Both the position numbers and the translations under genes were made by a program. The notes under the pieces are model-generated. The model saw nothing but the letters and a program-made list of their open reading frames with translations. It was not told where the DNA came from and did not search any database. From assembly GCF_015277775.1 (NCBI RefSeq), contig NZ_CP063849.1:8633501-8697500 (forward strand): a DNA stretch of 64,000 nt, read 5' to 3'. Shown here one piece after another: positions 8,364 through 17,318 of the stretch (positions are counted from its first letter, which is position 1; each line of letters begins with the position of its first letter). This DNA is from Paludibaculum fermentans (GTDB lineage Bacteria > Acidobacteriota > Terriglobia > Bryobacterales > Bryobacteraceae).

Positions 8364-8885
8364 ATGACAGTCAATTCTTCCCCCCTCTCCGCGCCAGCCG
8401 CCGCCTGCGCCCGCGCGGAAGCCCTGGCCGGCCGCCTGGAACAGGGCGCCCAGGCTCTGGCCGCCTTCGCAAGCACGCTGACAGACACACAGTGGCGCAT
8501 GCCTGTCCCGAAAGATGGCCGTACGGTGGGCGTGATCGTCCACCATGTCGCCAGCGTTTACCCGCTGGAGATCCAACTGGCGCAGAAACTTGCCGCCGGC
8601 CAGTCCATCGAAGGAGTGACGATGGACGATGTGCATGCGATGAACGCCAGGCACGCGGACGAGAACCGCGGCATCACCAAAGAGGCGGCGCTGGAGCTGC
8701 TGGCCCGCAACAGCGCAGCGGCCGCGGCGGCCATCCGCGCGCTCAGCGACGAAGACCTCGCCATCGCCGCTCCAGTGTCCCTGTATGGCGGCGTACCCCT
8801 GACCTGCCAGTTCCTGCTCGAAGATCATGCCGTCCGCCACAGCTACCACCACCTGGGCGGGCTCACCCGCGCACTCAGCGCATAG
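8364..8885 (+). CDS. DinB-superfamily protein
   Basis: 173 residues, ATG preceded by GAGGAG. DinB-like four-helix bundle with the expected His metal ligands: VIVHHVAS in the first half and DHAVRHSYHHLG near the C-terminus. The superfamily includes thiol-dependent S-transferases such as bacillithiol transferase and mycothiol-dependent enzymes. First gene of an apparent operon with a PIG-L deacetylase (67 bp downstream) and a PLP decarboxylase. The pairing of a DinB transferase with a PIG-L deacetylase recalls low-molecular-weight thiol metabolism, but substrate identity is inference. Confidence 0.78.
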   Translation: MTVNSSPLSAPAAACARAEALAGRLEQGAQALAAFASTLTDTQWRMPVPKDGRTVGVIVHHVASVYPLEIQLAQKLAAGQSIEGVTMDDVHAMNARHADENRGITKEAALELLARNSAAAAAAIRALSDEDLAIAAPVSLYGGVPLTCQFLLEDHAVRHSYHHLGGLTRALSA

Positions 8886-8952
8886 CCCCAAACAATCAAG
8901 GGATTTGCGCCGGGGGCTCAGCACCGCCGGCACGGCGCAAGGAGGCGCATTG

Positions 8953-9774
8953 ATGCAAGCACTCAGACTGTTGGCCGTCCTGGCTCACCCCGACGACGAA
9001 TCGCTGGGCTTTGGCGGCACCCTGGCCAAGTATGCGGCGGAGGGCGTCGAAACACACCTGGTCACCGCCACCCGTGGAGAGCGCGGCCGCTTCTTCGGAC
9101 AAGGCAAAGACGGGGATCCGGCGGAAGTTGGCGCGGTGCGGGAAGCGGAGCTGCGGGCCGCGGCTGCCGTGCTCGGCCTCGGCGAGGTCGCCCTCCTCGG
9201 GTATGGGGACGCCGTGCTCGACCAGACGGAGCCTTCCAGCGCCATCAGAGCCATCGTGGCGCACATCCGCCGCATACGGCCTCACGTGGTTGTGACGTTC
9301 GGCCCGGAAGGCGCGTACGGCCATCCCGACCACATCGCCATTTCCCAATTCACAACAGCCGCCGTCGTGTGTGCCGGCGATGCGGCCTATGCAGACGGCG
9401 AGGGAGCCAACGGCGGCCCGCTGCCGGCCCACCGCGTTGCCAAGCTCCACTACCTGGCTTGGCGCAGCGATAAGTGGGACGCTTACCAGGGAGCGTTCCG
9501 CAAGCTGACGTCGATGGTGGACGGAGTCGCTCGCCAAGCTACGCCCTGGCCCGATTGGGCGGTAACCACCGTCATCGACACCTCCGCGCATTGGCCAGCC
9601 GTCTGGAGGGCGGTGTGCTGCCACCAGTCCCAGATGTCCATTTATGCGCAACTGGAGCATCTGGGAGACGAGCAGCAGAAGGCGCTGTGGGGCACGCAGG
9701 AGTTCTACCGCGCCTATAGCGCCGTGAATGGGGGCCGCCAGCTGGAGAGGGATCTGTTCGAGGGCTTACGCTAA
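8953..9774 (+). CDS. PIG-L family deacetylase
   Basis: 273 residues. Start at the ATG following AAGGAGG. The zinc-binding AHPDDE motif is at about residues 12-17 and the second-half HPDH is in YGHPDHIAIS, as in N-acetylglucosaminyl deacetylases (MshB, BshB, PIG-L). It is expected to remove an acetyl group from an N-acetylated amino sugar or related amide in the cytoplasm. The stop codon overlaps the next ATG by one base (TAATG), so it is translationally linked to the decarboxylase. Substrate not determinable. Confidence 0.85.
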   Translation: MQALRLLAVLAHPDDESLGFGGTLAKYAAEGVETHLVTATRGERGRFFGQGKDGDPAEVGAVREAELRAAAAVLGLGEVALLGYGDAVLDQTEPSSAIRAIVAHIRRIRPHVVVTFGPEGAYGHPDHIAISQFTTAAVVCAGDAAYADGEGANGGPLPAHRVAKLHYLAWRSDKWDAYQGAFRKLTSMVDGVARQATPWPDWAVTTVIDTSAHWPAVWRAVCCHQSQMSIYAQLEHLGDEQQKALWGTQEFYRAYSAVNGGRQLERDLFEGLR

Positions 9775-11279
9775 TGGGAACGATGACTTCGAAGCGAATC
9801 GACCAACTCAGGGGCCGTTCGGCTCCGCTCGAAATGACCGAAGATGAGTTCCGCTCGCTGGGTCACGATCTGGTTGACCGCATCGCCGGCTTTCTCGGCT
9901 CGGTGCGTGAGCGCGCGGTGACGCCGGCCGAGGCGCCCGATGCAGTGCGCGCGGCCCTGGGCGCAGCCAAGGCGCTGCCGGAGCACGGCGCGCCGGCCGG
10001 CGAACTGCTGGAAAACGCCGCTGAGCTGCTGTTCGACCACTCGCTGCTGAACGGACATCCGCGGTTCTATGGATACATCACTTCGTCCTGCGCGCCGATT
10101 GGCATCCTGGCGGAACTGCTGGCCGCCGCGGTGAACGCCAATGCCGGTGCGTGGAAACTTTCTCCGATGGCGACCGAAATAGAGGCGCAGACCATCCGCT
10201 GGCTGGCCCAGTTCATAGGCTACCCGGCCGATTGCGGCGGCCTGCTGGTGAGCGGCGGGAACATGGCGAATCTCACCTGTTTTCTGGCCGCGCGCGCGGC
10301 GAAGACAGACTGGGATGTTCGCACGAAAGGCGTCGCCGGCGGGCCGCCTCTGCTCGTCTATGCCTCGCGTGAAACCCATACCTGGCTGCAGAAGGCGGTG
10401 GACATTACCGGCCTCGGCACGGACGCGATCCGCTGGATCGACGCGGACCGGCAGCAGCGTATGGATCTCGCCGCGTTGGAATTGCAGTACACGCAGGACG
10501 TGGCGGCGGGCGCACGGCCCTTCCTCGTCGTCGGCTCGGCCGGAACGGTGAGCACCGGAGCGGTAGACCCCCTGCCGGCCCTGGCGGCCTTCTGCCGGGA
10601 GCGCCAGCTCTGGTTCCATGTGGACGGAGCCTATGGCGCCTTCGCCGCGGGGACGCCGGACGCACCGCCGGAACTGGCGGGCCTTGTGCTGGCGGATTCC
10701 GTCGCCGTGGATCCGCACAAGTGGCTGTACGCGCCGCTGGAGGCGGGCTGCGCGTTGGTGCGCCATCCGGCCGCGCTGAGCGATGCGTTCTCCTACCACC
10801 CTTCTTACTACAGCTTCGGAGGCGAGGCTACCAACTACTTCGATATCGGACCGCAGAACTCGCGCGGCTTTCGGGCGCTGAAGGTTTGGCTCGCCCTGCA
10901 ACAAGCGGGCGCGGCGCAATACCGCGAGATGATCGGCGATGACATCGCCTTGGCGCGGCGGCTCTTCGAACTGGCGAACGAGCACCCGGAACTGGAAGCG
11001 CTGAGCCACAACCTGAGCATCACCACCCTGCGCTACGTGCCGCGCGAGCTGCGCGAGAGCACCGGCTCTGAACCAACCGAAGTGGAACTGAACCGGCTAA
11101 ACCAGGAGTTGCTGGCGCGCATCGAGAGCAGTGGCTACGCCTTCTGTTCCAATGCGGTAGTGGACGGGCGCTACGCGCTGCGATTCTGCATCGTCAACTT
11201 CCGGACTGCTACCGAAGATATTGAGGCGTTGCCGCAATGGATCGCCGACCTCGGCCGTCAAACGCAGGGCGAGAAGTAG
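9774..11279 (+). CDS. Group II pyridoxal-dependent decarboxylase (aromatic amino acid type)
   Basis: 501 residues, full length for the aromatic L-amino-acid decarboxylase family. The PLP lysine is Lys316 in DPHKWLY; HVDGAYGAFAA supplies the cofactor-binding Asp, and ITSSCAPIGILAELL with NANAGAWKLSP matches the N-terminal substrate region. These enzymes decarboxylate amino acids such as Trp, Tyr, Phe or DOPA to amines. Third gene of the DinB/PIG-L operon (one-base overlap). Which amino acid is used cannot be read from sequence. Confidence 0.85.
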   Translation: MGTMTSKRIDQLRGRSAPLEMTEDEFRSLGHDLVDRIAGFLGSVRERAVTPAEAPDAVRAALGAAKALPEHGAPAGELLENAAELLFDHSLLNGHPRFYGYITSSCAPIGILAELLAAAVNANAGAWKLSPMATEIEAQTIRWLAQFIGYPADCGGLLVSGGNMANLTCFLAARAAKTDWDVRTKGVAGGPPLLVYASRETHTWLQKAVDITGLGTDAIRWIDADRQQRMDLAALELQYTQDVAAGARPFLVVGSAGTVSTGAVDPLPALAAFCRERQLWFHVDGAYGAFAAGTPDAPPELAGLVLADSVAVDPHKWLYAPLEAGCALVRHPAALSDAFSYHPSYYSFGGEATNYFDIGPQNSRGFRALKVWLALQQAGAAQYREMIGDDIALARRLFELANEHPELEALSHNLSITTLRYVPRELRESTGSEPTEVELNRLNQELLARIESSGYAFCSNAVVDGRYALRFCIVNFRTATEDIEALPQWIADLGRQTQGEK

Positions 11280-11858
11280 GGACGTCCGGCGGTGTCGAGC
11301 TTGCATGTTGATCGATGGATTCAGGGTGAGTGATCCCTGTGTGCTGTCGATTTCCGAAGTGTTCATGGCCTCTGAGCTGCTTGCCCGTCATGCATGGGGG
11401 CAGCGCCTCAGAGTCCGGTGGAGGGGGGGCTGGTAGGCCGCCTTGGTGCAGAGATCCCGCGGCCACCGGTGGAGGCAGGAGCTGCCGGCCAAGGGCCGAT
11501 GAGTGGTAGGGCGCTGCCTGCCAGTGGGCCGCGCTTGGGCGGCGGCTTGGCTTGCGCGGTCTTCCGGCTGCGCCCCTGGTGGGTGAGCAGATCGCAGCCT
11601 TCCTCATGCCGGTACTATTTACTGAACGCGAGGGAAATTCGTGCGCTTGGACATGGGTCCCCGGTGGACCTTGGGTTGACCGGCCCATTGTTAGTGACGG
11701 AGCAAGCGTTCCCAGCCTGTGGCAGAATCGCAGTCCACCGGCCTGCTCCGTCCTGTATTTGGCAGTGTCCCCGACCTTGGGTCGCCTTTATCGTATTAGG
11801 CATTTGCCCATGATGGCGGGACGCAGCGTAACCAGCGGAAAGAGTGAGGGTTGATGGC
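11280..11858. other. Long intergenic region
   Basis: 579 bp without a credible gene; several short frames overlap on both strands with no recognisable protein and no repeats shared with the other blocks. Possibly decayed sequence. Confidence 0.5.
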
Positions 11859-12278
11859 TTATTGGGTTTTTCGATCCGAGGACCAGTTCGCTATTTTTTC
11901 CCAGTGGTCCTCCAGTTCGCCAAAGGCAGTACGTAGGCGGTCCGATAACATCCGGCGGGCTGCGATGTAGCGTTCAGTCTCGGAGCCCAGGAACACGTTC
12001 TCAAGGTACGACACGCAGATCGCGTTCTCCATCCCTGGCTCCGCACGGCCGAACAGTTCGTCTACGAAATCGAGGTGCGCTTGCGTCTGCTCGAAGTCAC
12101 CGCTCTCGATTGCAGCGCAGGTGCCTCTAGCGAAAACCGCCATCTCACAGTGCAGTAGGCCGCGTTCGCAATCGTCAATCTCCGCGGCGATTGCCGGAAA
12201 ACGCAGTTCCAGCAGCAGTTCAAACTGACTGCGAACATCGTTGCCTACCAATGGGACAAGTTCCCCCATGTCATTCAT
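11859..12278 (-). CDS. Hypothetical protein, possibly DUF7674-like
   Basis: 139 residues from the ATG opening MNDMGELVPLVGNDV; an alternative start lies three codons later. The protein is helical and acidic (SQFELLLELRFPAIAAEIDD, FEQTQAHLDFVDELFGRAEP). The pattern resembles small DUF7674-type proteins, some of which look like immunity proteins, but I am not certain. No clear Shine-Dalgarno, so the start is tentative. The frame continues open upstream but with unlikely composition. Confidence 0.5.
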   Translation of the reverse strand: MNDMGELVPLVGNDVRSQFELLLELRFPAIAAEIDDCERGLLHCEMAVFARGTCAAIESGDFEQTQAHLDFVDELFGRAEPGMENAICVSYLENVFLGSETERYIAARRMLSDRLRTAFGELEDHWEKIANWSSDRKTQ

Positions 12279-12584
12279 ATCGTAGATCGGCCCAATGCCC
12301 AGTGTCGCTCCGCTCCCTGCCTGACTTTGGGGATCTCTTGTGGGGCAAAGGTCCAAGAAACGATCGTAAAACGAGTAGCTCGGAGTGGAAATTAGGGCAC
12401 CCTGGCGGGCTCGGAGTTGATTGATCAAATAGGGTCGCCTGACCACCCCTCGTCAGAATTTGGTGGAGGGTATTTTCTCGCCCTTCGATAAGTTGGAGGT
12501 TCCAAAAGGGAATCTCCAGCCACGGCGATTTGGCGTGCGACGTGCAAACCCAGATTGTCCGATCTTGTCCAGGAGAAAACTCAA
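12279..12584. other. Intergenic region upstream of ferritin-like gene
   Basis: 306 bp between divergent genes. AGGAG ten bases before 12585 serves the ferritin-like gene. No other signal recognised. Confidence 0.45.
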
Positions 12585-13667
12585 ATGAACCAAAACACGG
12601 TACGCGTGCCAGCGTCGGAGTTTGTGGCGCCAAAATCCAGAAGGTTCTTTATGGCGGCCTGCGCCGTCGTGGGAGGGGCCTCGGCTGTGACACTTCTGCC
12701 GGGTCAAACCGCGGTTACGGCCAGCCAGGCCGACCTAGACGTCCTGAACTACGCGTTGACGCTTGAATACCTGGAAGCGAGCTTTTACACGCAATTCCTG
12801 GGGGCGCCGGCTACGGGGGTGATGGCGGGCCTGACCGGCGTGGTGCTGGGTAACACCAGAGTGTTTGCGGGGTCGGATGCGAGCAATTCGAGCCTGTTGG
12901 CGAACCTCAACTCCACCTCCAATGCCGCGATTTTCGGCTATCTGCTGGCGATCCGCGATCACGAACTGGCGCACGTGGCGGCGCTGCGCTCCACCATTAC
13001 GAAGCTGGGCGGCACACCGGTTGAGGCGTGCAGCTACCGGTTCGACGCGGTCACATCCTTTGAGACGTTTCTGCAGATCGCGCAGGCGCTGGAGAACACG
13101 GGCGTGTCCGCCTACGACGGGGCCATCAACCGCATCACGGACAAGAACCTGCTGCAAACGGCGGCGACGATTGCCACTGTGGAAGCCCGGCACGCGGCCT
13201 ATCTCAACCTGTTGAATGCGGGCGCATTCTCTTACGACGGAGTGACCGACCCAATGGGCATGCCCTCTACTCCGGGCGTCAGCTCTTCGCCCTTCCCGAG
13301 CGCTTTCGACACGCCGTTGTCGCAGAGCCAGATCCTGGCGGTGGCGGGGCCGTTCCTGGGTACCTGCTCCACGCCCCTGCCTGCGCAAGCCGCCATTGCG
13401 ACGTTCTCCCCCGTGATTCCGTCCGTGATCACGAGTTCTTCCTTTATGTTGATGGCGACTCCTTCGTCGCCCGTCGTCCAACCCGCCAAGTACCAATACA
13501 GCGTTGCGCCGGGCGGCAAGGTTCCGGCGATTCTGCAGGCGGAGGGCAGTTCCCAGGCGAACATTCAATTCGTCAATGGGCCTGGTTTCTACAACCTGAT
13601 GTTGAGCATCACCGATGGAAATGGCGTGGTGACGTCGATGCCCGTGACGTTGAACTACCAGCCATAG
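12585..13667 (+). CDS. Tat-exported ferritin-like domain protein
   Basis: 360 residues, ATG preceded by AGGAG. The N-terminus has a twin-arginine signal (KSRRFFMAACAVVGGASAVT). Residues ~50-220 form a ferritin-like bundle with metal-ligand-like positions LEYLEASFY, RDHELAHVAALR and TVEARHAAYLNLL, as in the desiccation-associated Ferritin_2 group. The last ~120 residues are Ser/Pro-rich then beta-rich, like a small carbohydrate-binding or Ig-like module. A folded, metal-loaded protein is what the Tat route suits. Role uncertain; possibly oxidative or desiccation stress outside the cytoplasm. Confidence 0.78.
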   Translation: MNQNTVRVPASEFVAPKSRRFFMAACAVVGGASAVTLLPGQTAVTASQADLDVLNYALTLEYLEASFYTQFLGAPATGVMAGLTGVVLGNTRVFAGSDASNSSLLANLNSTSNAAIFGYLLAIRDHELAHVAALRSTITKLGGTPVEACSYRFDAVTSFETFLQIAQALENTGVSAYDGAINRITDKNLLQTAATIATVEARHAAYLNLLNAGAFSYDGVTDPMGMPSTPGVSSSPFPSAFDTPLSQSQILAVAGPFLGTCSTPLPAQAAIATFSPVIPSVITSSSFMLMATPSSPVVQPAKYQYSVAPGGKVPAILQAEGSSQANIQFVNGPGFYNLMLSITDGNGVVTSMPVTLNYQP

Positions 13668-13694
13668 CCGGAGCGTGGTGTTTCCGTTTGAGCG

Positions 13695-13727
13695 GATCTG
13701 GCCGGCCGATCGTAAGCCGGCCAGATC
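13695..13727. terminator. Strong hairpin after ferritin-like gene
   Basis: Perfect 12-bp stem, GATCTGGCCGGC (13695-13706) with GCCGGCCAGATC (13716-13727), 9-nt loop, 27 bp after the stop. No T-run, but position and stability fit a terminator. Confidence 0.65.
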
Positions 13728-13963
13728 GCATGGGCTGTGGAGGCTCCGCGGCACTGGGTGGACGGCTTCTTCTTCCAGGTAATGCTGCAGAACGACGCAG
13801 TCCTGGGCGGTGAGGAGGGCGGCAGGGACATCGACGATGCCGGCGCCGAGCGGAAGGGTGTCGTCTTTCAGGCCGGTGTCCGTTTCTACCGCTTCGAGGG
13901 TGTTCTTGCCCAGAAGCCGGGCGGTCCCGATGTGCCCTACTCGCCCCGGCAGGGCGTCGCGCG
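13728..13963 (-). other. Coding-like remnant, unidentified
   Basis: On the minus strand this stretch reads as protein-like sequence (for example ARLLGKNTLEAVETDTGLKD and CVVLQHYLEEEAVHPV) but has no start codon in a sensible place and no stop before running into the ferritin-like gene's terminator. It may be the tail of a decayed gene. Not recognised. Confidence 0.25.
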
Positions 13964-14791
13964 TCAGTTGGCGGCTGGGCGCTCGATGTGTTCCACGGTG
14001 TATACCGACAATGTGTCTTGTTGCCGTTTTAGTTCGAGACCAAGTTTTCGTAGGACATCGAAGATGGTGGGGAGGCCGGCGAACGGATTCACGGCTGTGG
14101 CCGTGGTGTTGGGGGGCGGAGGGGGGAGGCGCATGGGGACCCAGCCTTCGGTATTCACGGTGAACAGCCCGCTGAGTGCTGAGCGGTTCACGACCGGCAA
14201 GCCGGTCCAGTTGGCGATGTAATGCGCAAGATCGTCCATATCGATGGCCTTCGCATTCAGGGGATGACCCAAGCCACCGACGAAGTTATGGCAAGCATCG
14301 GGACCAGTTTGGAAGGCGCAGCCTTTCCCGGCGATCGGTGACTTCTGGAGCCTCGGGCCTCCGCTGGCTATGGTGAGTGCATAGACCGGCATCGTTCTGT
14401 TCTCCACCCGCAGCACGAGTTGGAAACGGCCGGCGAGGAGCTCGCGGACCATTTGCTGAACCCGGCTTCGCGCTTCGCCTTCGGGAAGACCGGGCGGGAC
14501 GGCGTTGGCGGGCGCTTTCGCTTCGATGTCGTACTTCTCCCGAAGGGCCCATTCGGGCAGGTTCGAAAGACGCGGCGATGGGTTGGACGGCACGTCGTAG
14601 GCGTAACTCAGCAGGGCATTCACAGAGACCGCGCTTCCCGTGAGGTTTCCGCCAGGCAGCACTCGCATGCGCGCGCCGGGTGGGTTGGCGGAGAGAGCCG
14701 GTTTGATGGTGATCGTGGCGAATGCCGGCGACTGAGCGATGGCCGGCAGAGCCACGAGCGAGTAGATGACCGCTTGGGCGAGTGGTGACAT
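13964..14791 (-). CDS. TIGR03435-family secreted protein
   Basis: 275 residues. N-terminal signal peptide (SPLAQAVIYSLVALPAIAQS) followed by FATITIKPALSANPPGARMR, then GNLTGSAVSVNALLSYAYDV, which matches the TIGR03435 family expanded in Solibacter-type Acidobacteria. The middle has MVRELLAGRFQLVLRVENRT and the C-terminus ends with the usual VYTVEHIERP phrase. Function is unknown; members occur singly or next to M56-type BlaR regulators. No such regulator is adjacent here. Family call confident. Confidence 0.85.
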   Translation of the reverse strand: MSPLAQAVIYSLVALPAIAQSPAFATITIKPALSANPPGARMRVLPGGNLTGSAVSVNALLSYAYDVPSNPSPRLSNLPEWALREKYDIEAKAPANAVPPGLPEGEARSRVQQMVRELLAGRFQLVLRVENRTMPVYALTIASGGPRLQKSPIAGKGCAFQTGPDACHNFVGGLGHPLNAKAIDMDDLAHYIANWTGLPVVNRSALSGLFTVNTEGWVPMRLPPPPPNTTATAVNPFAGLPTIFDVLRKLGLELKRQQDTLSVYTVEHIERPAAN

Positions 14792-14975
14792 GGTCCAGCC
14801 CCTATGGCCGGATTGGACGGCCTCAGCGCGGAGTTTGTTCCCTGCGTCAGTTCTCTGCAGGAGGAGATTCAGCTGGGTGTGGCAGCGCCCCCATCACAGC
14901 CCTGCGAGATCTTCAGGTCGCGAGTTCAATGGTCGAGGTCCGCATAGATCGCGACGAGGCCAGAGGCGCGGGGCA

Positions 14976-15407
14976 TTACGCCTGGTCCTTCCGGGGCAGG
15001 TTCTTCCTGGGTTTCCTGGTTCCGGGCTTAGCTTGCGGAGATTGGGCTGGGATCGCCAAACCGGGTTCCTCCTGGTGCGGGTTGTTTGCCGCGACCTTCC
15101 GTTTTGGTGCTCTCGTTTTCGGCTCGAGATTCAGGTCCTGGAGCTTCCGCCCCAGGACATCGTCGGCGGCAATTGCGGCGAGATCGTTCTCCAGACGAAG
15201 CGCCTGTAGCACGCGCGCATAGATGCCCAGGGCGACAGCGGGATCGCCGCGCTCCACTCGATACAACGTCTTGCGGGTGATGCCCGCTCGCTCAGCCACG
15301 GTTTCCAGTGAATGCGCGCGCCGCAGTCGAGCCATCCGGATGTTTTCCCCCAGGCTGGTGACCAACCGAGCCAGCCGCGGAAGGAGCGATGGAGTGGTTC
15401 GAGGCAT
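14976..15407 (-). CDS. HipB-like XRE-family regulator, apparently orphan
   Basis: 143 residues. A helix-turn-helix of the XRE/HipB type spans about residues 18-75 (LGENIRMARLRRAHSLETVA, GITRKTLYRVERGDPAV), followed by a Pro/Lys-rich tail of ~50 residues that looks disordered. The family member is normally the antitoxin of a HipA kinase gene directly downstream, but here only 184 bp and an unrelated TIGR03435 gene follow. It either lost its toxin or acts alone. An AT-rich imperfect palindrome upstream is a plausible operator. Confidence 0.75.
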   Translation of the reverse strand: MPRTTPSLLPRLARLVTSLGENIRMARLRRAHSLETVAERAGITRKTLYRVERGDPAVALGIYARVLQALRLENDLAAIAADDVLGRKLQDLNLEPKTRAPKRKVAANNPHQEEPGLAIPAQSPQAKPGTRKPRKNLPRKDQA

Positions 15408-15414
15408 ACTGGGT

Positions 15415-15450
15415 TATATATTACACGTTTGTGACATGAAGTGTATATGA
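15415..15450. promoter_or_regulatory. AT-rich imperfect palindrome, probable promoter/operator of the HipB-like gene
   Basis: Eight bases upstream of the ATG at 15407 starts TATATTACAC, and GTGTATATGA lies 14 bp further; the arms are inverted repeats apart from one base. On the minus strand the region includes TAATATA, usable as a -10 box. Autorepression at such palindromes is typical of HipB-type regulators. Confidence 0.45.
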
Positions 15451-15773
15451 TATGACCTGTTGAGGTGTGGATTCAGGGCAATGCCGTGCAGCGTACTCAT
15501 GTCCACGCGATTGTGGTTCCGAGGTGACTCGTGGCACGTGCGGCCAGGGCCGGGCCGACTCAGGAGGGCGTGAGCTTTGCAGTCCGTCCCCGCCGCAGTT
15601 GAGATTAGCTGGAGGGCTTGTTTGGCCGGATGGCCCGCTGGGCGGTTAGCACGCGCCGCGGTGTCCTCCTTGCGTTTTGATCGAGGGAGTCAGAAGGGCC
15701 GATTTCTGTCAATTGGAGCGGTGATTTGGACGTTTGGCGTTGCGCGGGGGTAAACTGCCGAGGGCCGGGCGCG
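15451..15773. other. Intergenic region
   Basis: 323 bp between the HipB-like promoter and the Fic gene's 3' end. No gene, repeat or hairpin of note recognised. Confidence 0.45.
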
Positions 15774-16847
15774 TTAACCGCGGACTACTGTCCACTCTGC
15801 TCCACGCCCCCGCCCGCTTAGCCGCACGAGCCCCTCCTTCTTCATCGCCCCCAGCACGATTTTGATCAGCGGGACGCTTGCCGCGGGCACCTGTGCGGCC
15901 AGTGCGGCCAGTGTGAACGGCTCCATTTGCGCCAGCACCGCCCGCCGTACCAGGTCCGCCTTGGGCACGCGCCCGCGTGCCTGTTCCACGTGTTCTTCGA
16001 ACTCCTGATACGCCGCGCGCAGCCGCCCCAGGAAGAAGTTCCACCACGGCACGAGTTGGTTGCGCCCCTCGTGCCAGTCCACTGAGCAGGCCTTCAGCAC
16101 ATGGTAATACTCTTCCCGGGACTCCTCGATCAGGCGCTCCAGGCTCACAAATCGCGCCACCTGGAAGCCATTGGACTGCAGCAGCAGCGACGTCATCAGC
16201 CGCGAAACACGCCCGTTGCCGTCGCGGAACGGGTGGATGCAGAGCAGGTCGAAGACGAATGTCGCTATCACCAGCAGGACCGGCACCTGCCCGTCGTCGA
16301 GCGCCGCCTGATAGGCCCGGCACAAGGTCTGCACCGCCTGGGCGGTCTCGCGAGCGGGCACGGGCACGAAGCGGACAGACCGGTCGCCGCTGGGGAGGAT
16401 TTCAATGATTTCGTTATCGCGCCGCTTCCACACCCCGGCGTCGCTGGTCGAACCGCCCTGCGCCAGCGCGTGCAGTTTCAGCACGACGCCGGGCGCGATG
16501 GCAACCCGCGGATCGCGCGCATACACCCAGTCCAGTGCTGCTCGATATCCGGCTAACTCCTCTTCCGGCCGGTCTTTCGGAGTAGCGCCGCCTAACACCA
16601 GCGGCCGCAGCCGCCCTGCCTCCACGGTCACGCCCTCAATGCGGTTGGACGACTCCACGCTCTGGACGATCGCCTGCTCGCGCAGTACGGCGAGGACCTC
16701 CGGTTTCTGTTGAACCCAGAGATCCTGCTTGCCCCGCGCCTCCATACACGCTCCCAGGAGCCAGACTGTGCCGATGGGCACGGACATTCCGGCCAAGCGT
16801 TCGGGGTCTGGCCGCCTGTGGCGGAAGTCGCGCAGCCGCGTTCGCAC
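15774..16847 (-). CDS. Fic-family protein adenylyltransferase
   Basis: 357 residues from a GTG; an internal ATG (MSVPIG) is an alternative start. The catalytic Fic motif HPFRDGNGRVSR is intact. An inhibitory helix motif of the S-x-x-x-E-G type (SNRIEG) lies N-terminal to the Fic core, marking it as a self-inhibited (class II) Fic protein. The C-terminal ~70 residues look like a winged helix (FTLAALAAQVPAASVPLIKI). These enzymes attach AMP from ATP to Tyr, Ser or Thr of target proteins. It stands alone but lies among toxin-antitoxin and defence-type genes. Confidence 0.88.
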   Translation of the reverse strand: MRTRLRDFRHRRPDPERLAGMSVPIGTVWLLGACMEARGKQDLWVQQKPEVLAVLREQAIVQSVESSNRIEGVTVEAGRLRPLVLGGATPKDRPEEELAGYRAALDWVYARDPRVAIAPGVVLKLHALAQGGSTSDAGVWKRRDNEIIEILPSGDRSVRFVPVPARETAQAVQTLCRAYQAALDDGQVPVLLVIATFVFDLLCIHPFRDGNGRVSRLMTSLLLQSNGFQVARFVSLERLIEESREEYYHVLKACSVDWHEGRNQLVPWWNFFLGRLRAAYQEFEEHVEQARGRVPKADLVRRAVLAQMEPFTLAALAAQVPAASVPLIKIVLGAMKKEGLVRLSGRGRGAEWTVVRG

Positions 16848-17318
16848 CGTCGCCGGTCAGGAAATGGAAGCTCAAAAGCGATTCTGAAGCCGCCCCGGAG
16901 AGAGTCGCACTGTTTCAGGTGGGCGGCCGGCGCCGGAGCGAACCCGAAGGGCGGCAAGGGGTTGCGGCCCATGGCAGTGTCGAGCCGACCTCCGAGTGAC
17001 CTGCACTAGTTCGGCCGGCTCTTCGCGCCCTGGGCTCGCAAGCCCTTGCCGCGCGGCTAGCGGGACTTCCGTCACAGACGGCCGAGGATAACATGGACTA
17101 TCCGATTAATATCCAATTCCAGCGTGACTATCCAATTCCAGATCCATCGAGAAGAGCTGACAGTTGATGCCTGGTGCTGGGACTGGGGGTTGGGGACGGG
17201 CTGGCTGTAGACCGGCCATGGCAGTAGGAGGAACCGGGACGTCCTGCCGATCGTCGCGGCCGAAGCTGGATGGTTTGGCGGCCAAATGGAGAGGGACACA
17301 CTGCGACCCCGGGCCGGA
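16848..17318. other. Intergenic region with short direct repeats
   Basis: 471 bp without a credible gene. The only structure seen is the 13-bp direct repeat pair at 17110-17141. Confidence 0.5.
17096..17141. repeat. Short direct repeats, possible operator
   Basis: TATCCAATTCCAG occurs at 17110-17122 and 17129-17141 (19-bp spacing), and GACTATCCGATT at 17096 resembles GACTATCCAATT at 17126. Spacing near two helical turns fits a binding site for a dimeric or stacked regulator. The regulated gene is unknown. Confidence 0.4.

Noticed and set aside
13737-14222. Plus-strand gene opposite the TIGR03435 protein
   Set aside because: No recognisable protein; the minus strand encodes a clear family member.
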